The notes below the pieces were generated by a model. It made no database searches, was not told where the DNA came from, and saw only the letters and a program-made list of their open reading frames with translations. From the NCBI RefSeq assembly GCF_050948175.1, contig NC_135209.1:310001-374000 (forward strand): a stretch of 64,000 nucleotides of DNA, written 5' to 3'. This DNA comes from Xylocopa sonorina (Eukaryota; Arthropoda; Insecta; Hymenoptera; Apidae). A program made the translations under genes and the position numbers. Shown one piece after another: positions 61,533 through 64,000 of this stretch. Position 1 is the first letter of the stretch. The number at the start of each line of letters is the position of its first letter.

Positions 61533-64000
61533 TTAAATCGCGATATCACATCTCATTTCTATGTTTCATGATAAGATACAATATTCATCGTGCAGTGTTA
61601 TGTATATCTCGCATACACTTCAAATGAATGTAAATGTGAGACTACCTTGCTAGGAAATAGCGATGGCAGATGTCTACGTATCGTACCAATAGAGTTCTAA
61701 TGCTTCATAAAACGCGATATCGCATCTCATTTCTATGTTTCAAGATAAGATATAATATTCATTGCGAAGTGTTATGTATTCCTCGTCTACACTTCAAATG
61801 AATGTAATTGCGACACATCCTTTCTAGGAAATTACGTTTCCAGATGACTACGGATCGAATCAATAGAGTACTAATGCTTCCTAATACGCGATATCGCATC
61901 TCATTTCTATGTTTCATGATAAGATATAATATTCATTACGAAGTGTCATGTATACCTCGTATTCACTTCAAATGAATGTAAATGCGACACTTCCTTCCTA
62001 GGAAATAGCGTTTGGAGATATCTACGTATCGTAGCAATAGGGTTCTAATGCTTTTTAAACCGCGATATCGCATCTCATTTCTATGTATCAAGATAAGATA
62101 AAATATTCATTGTGGAGTGTTATGTATACCTCGTATTCACTTCAAAAGATTGTAAATGCGAACCTTCCTTGCTAGGGAATTGCGTTTGCGGATGTCTACG
62201 TATCGTAGCAAACGTGTTCTAATGCTTCTTAATAAGCGATATCGCTCCTCATTCATATGTTTCATTATAAGATATAATATTCATTGTGCAGTGTTATGTA
62301 TACCTCGTATTCACTTCAAAAGAATGATAATGTGACACTTCCTTGCTAGGAAATAGGATGTGCAGATGTCTACGTATGGAAGCAACAGAGTTCTAATGCT
62401 ACTTAAAACGAGATATCGCACCTCATTTGTATGTTTCATGATAAGGTATAATATTCATTGCGGAGTGTCATGTATACCTTTTACTCACTACAAAAGAATT
62501 TAAATGCGACACCTAATTGCCAGGAAGTGGCGTATGCTGATGTCTACGTATCGAAGCAACAGAGTCCTAATGCTTCTTAAATCGCGATATCGCATCACAT
62601 TTCTTTGTTTCATGATAAGACATAACATTCAGTGTGCAGAGTTATGTATAACTCGTATTCACTTCAAACGAAAGTAAATGCGACACTTCCTTGCTAGGAT
62701 ATAGCGATGGCAGATGTCTACGTATGGAAGCAACAGAGTTCTAATGCTACTTAAAACGAGATATTGCATCTCATTTCTATGTTTTATGATAAGATATAAT
62801 ATTTATTGCGATGTGGCATGCCTTCCTCGCATACACTTCAATTGAATTGTAAATGCGACATTTCCTTGCTAGGAAGTAGCGTCCGCAGATGTCCACGTAT
62901 CGTAGCAATAGGGTTTAAATGCTTCTTAAATCGCGATATCGCTTCTCATTTCTATGTTTCATGATAAGATATAATATTCATCGCGGAGTGACATGTATAC
63001 CTCGTATTCACTTCAAATGAATGTAAATGCGGTAGTTCCTTCCTGGGAAGTAGCGTCTGCAGATGTCTACATATCGAAGCAATAGATTTCTAATGCCTCT
63101 TAAAACGCGATATCGCACCTCATTTCTATGTTTCATGATAAGATATAATATTCATTGTGGAGTGTTACGTATACCTCGTATTCACTTCAAATGAATGTAA
63201 ATGCGATACTTCCTTGCTAAGAATTAGCGTTGGCAGATGTCTACGTATCGAAGCAATAGTGTTCTAATGCTTCTTAAAACGCGATATCGCATCTCATTTC
63301 TATGTTTCATGATAAGATATAATATTCATTGCGAATTGTGATGTATACCTCGTATTCACTTCAAATGAATGTAAATGCGACAATTCCATGCTAGGAAATA
63401 GCATTTGCAGATGTCTACGTATCGAAGCAATACAGATCTAATGCTTCTTAAAACGAGATGTCGCATTTCATTTCTAAGTTTCATGATAAGATATAATATT
63501 CGTTGCGAAGTGTCATGTATCACTCGTATTCACTTCACAAGGATGTAAATGCGACGCTTCCTTGCTAGGAAATAGCGTTTGCAGAATACTACGTATCGTA
63601 CCAATAGAGTTCTAATGCTTCTCAAAACTCGATATCGCATCTCATTTCTATGTTTCATGATAAAATATAATATTCATTGCGAAGTGTCATGTATACCTCG
63701 TATTCACTTCAAATGAATGTAAATGCGGTAGTTCCTTCCTGGGAAGTAGCGTCTGCAGATGTCTACATATCGAAGCAATAGATTTCTAATGCCTCTTAAA
63801 ACGCGATATCGCACCTCATTTCTATGTTTCATGATAAGATATAATATTCATTGTGGAGTGTTACGTATACCTCGTATTCACTTCAAATGAATGTAAATGC
63901 GATACTTCCTTGCTAAGAATTAGCGTTGGCAGATGTCTACGTATCGAAGCAATAGTGTTCTAATGCTTCTTAAAACGCGATATCGCATCTCATTTCTATG
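61533..64000 (+). repeat. 174-bp satellite array (plus orientation), to window end
   Basis: About 14 monomers, starting with the duplicated TTAA. A block with GCGGTAGTTCCTTCCTGGG at about 63000-63310 recurs at about 63696-64000 (GGTAGTTCCT at 63031 and 63727; 696 bp, four monomers) with almost no differences. The array continues past the window end. Confidence 0.95.

Noticed and set aside
226..64000. CENP-B box in the satellite monomer
   Set aside because: I looked for the TTCG....A..CGGG pattern in the consensus and found no match; scattered variants with CGGGATA do not fit the spacing.

Overview
This 64 kb window is repeat DNA from an animal genome, most plausibly an insect. The evidence is a TTAA-flanked piggyBac-type DNA transposon, Ty3/gypsy-type LTR elements with TGT...ACA ends, and no sign of prokaryotic gene organisation. 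The order cannot be fixed from the sequence; Hymenoptera is only a guess. No intact host gene was found.

About 51 kb is one tandem satellite with a 174-bp monomer, roughly 290 monomer equivalents. Landmarks, with phase 1 at a conserved TTAA: palindrome GCGATATCGC (phase 8-17), dyad GAAGTG...CACTTC (60-65/84-89), palindrome GTATAC (70-75), dyad CTTCC...GGAA (110-124) and TACGTA (144-149). I call the strand reading TTAAAACGCGATATCGC the plus orientation. The satellite is in minus orientation from about 226 to 8837 and in plus orientation from 10393 to the end. The switch lies exactly at an LTR.

Layout: 1-225 is non-satellite flank. 226-720 holds decayed edge monomers. About 720-4790 is one satellite subfamily and 4790-8837 a second. 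8838-10392 is a solo-LTR-like element at the orientation switch. 10393-15986 is satellite. 15987-22244 is a Ty3/gypsy element (4-bp duplication GTAT) with a truncated 5' LTR, no gag, a broken pol and a full 3' LTR. 22245-43865 is satellite with several higher-order blocks. 43866-45440 is a solo LTR (CATG). 45441-53738 is satellite. 53739-54996 is a solo LTR (GTAT). 54997-59203 is satellite. 59204-61532 is a piggyBac-type element (TTAA) whose transposase has one visible stop codon. 61533-64000 is satellite.

The only recognisable proteins belong to mobile elements: pol (protease, reverse transcriptase, RNase H, integrase) and the piggyBac transposase. The satellite shows layered segmental duplication in multiples of 174 bp, a decayed edge, an inversion and nested transposons. 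This fits a pericentromeric or centromeric array, but nothing here proves centromere function. I found no novel gene system. The most interesting points are the LTR at the inversion junction, the repeated use of one monomer phase by two LTR insertions, the nearly intact piggyBac element, and the 58-codon periodicity of the monomer.
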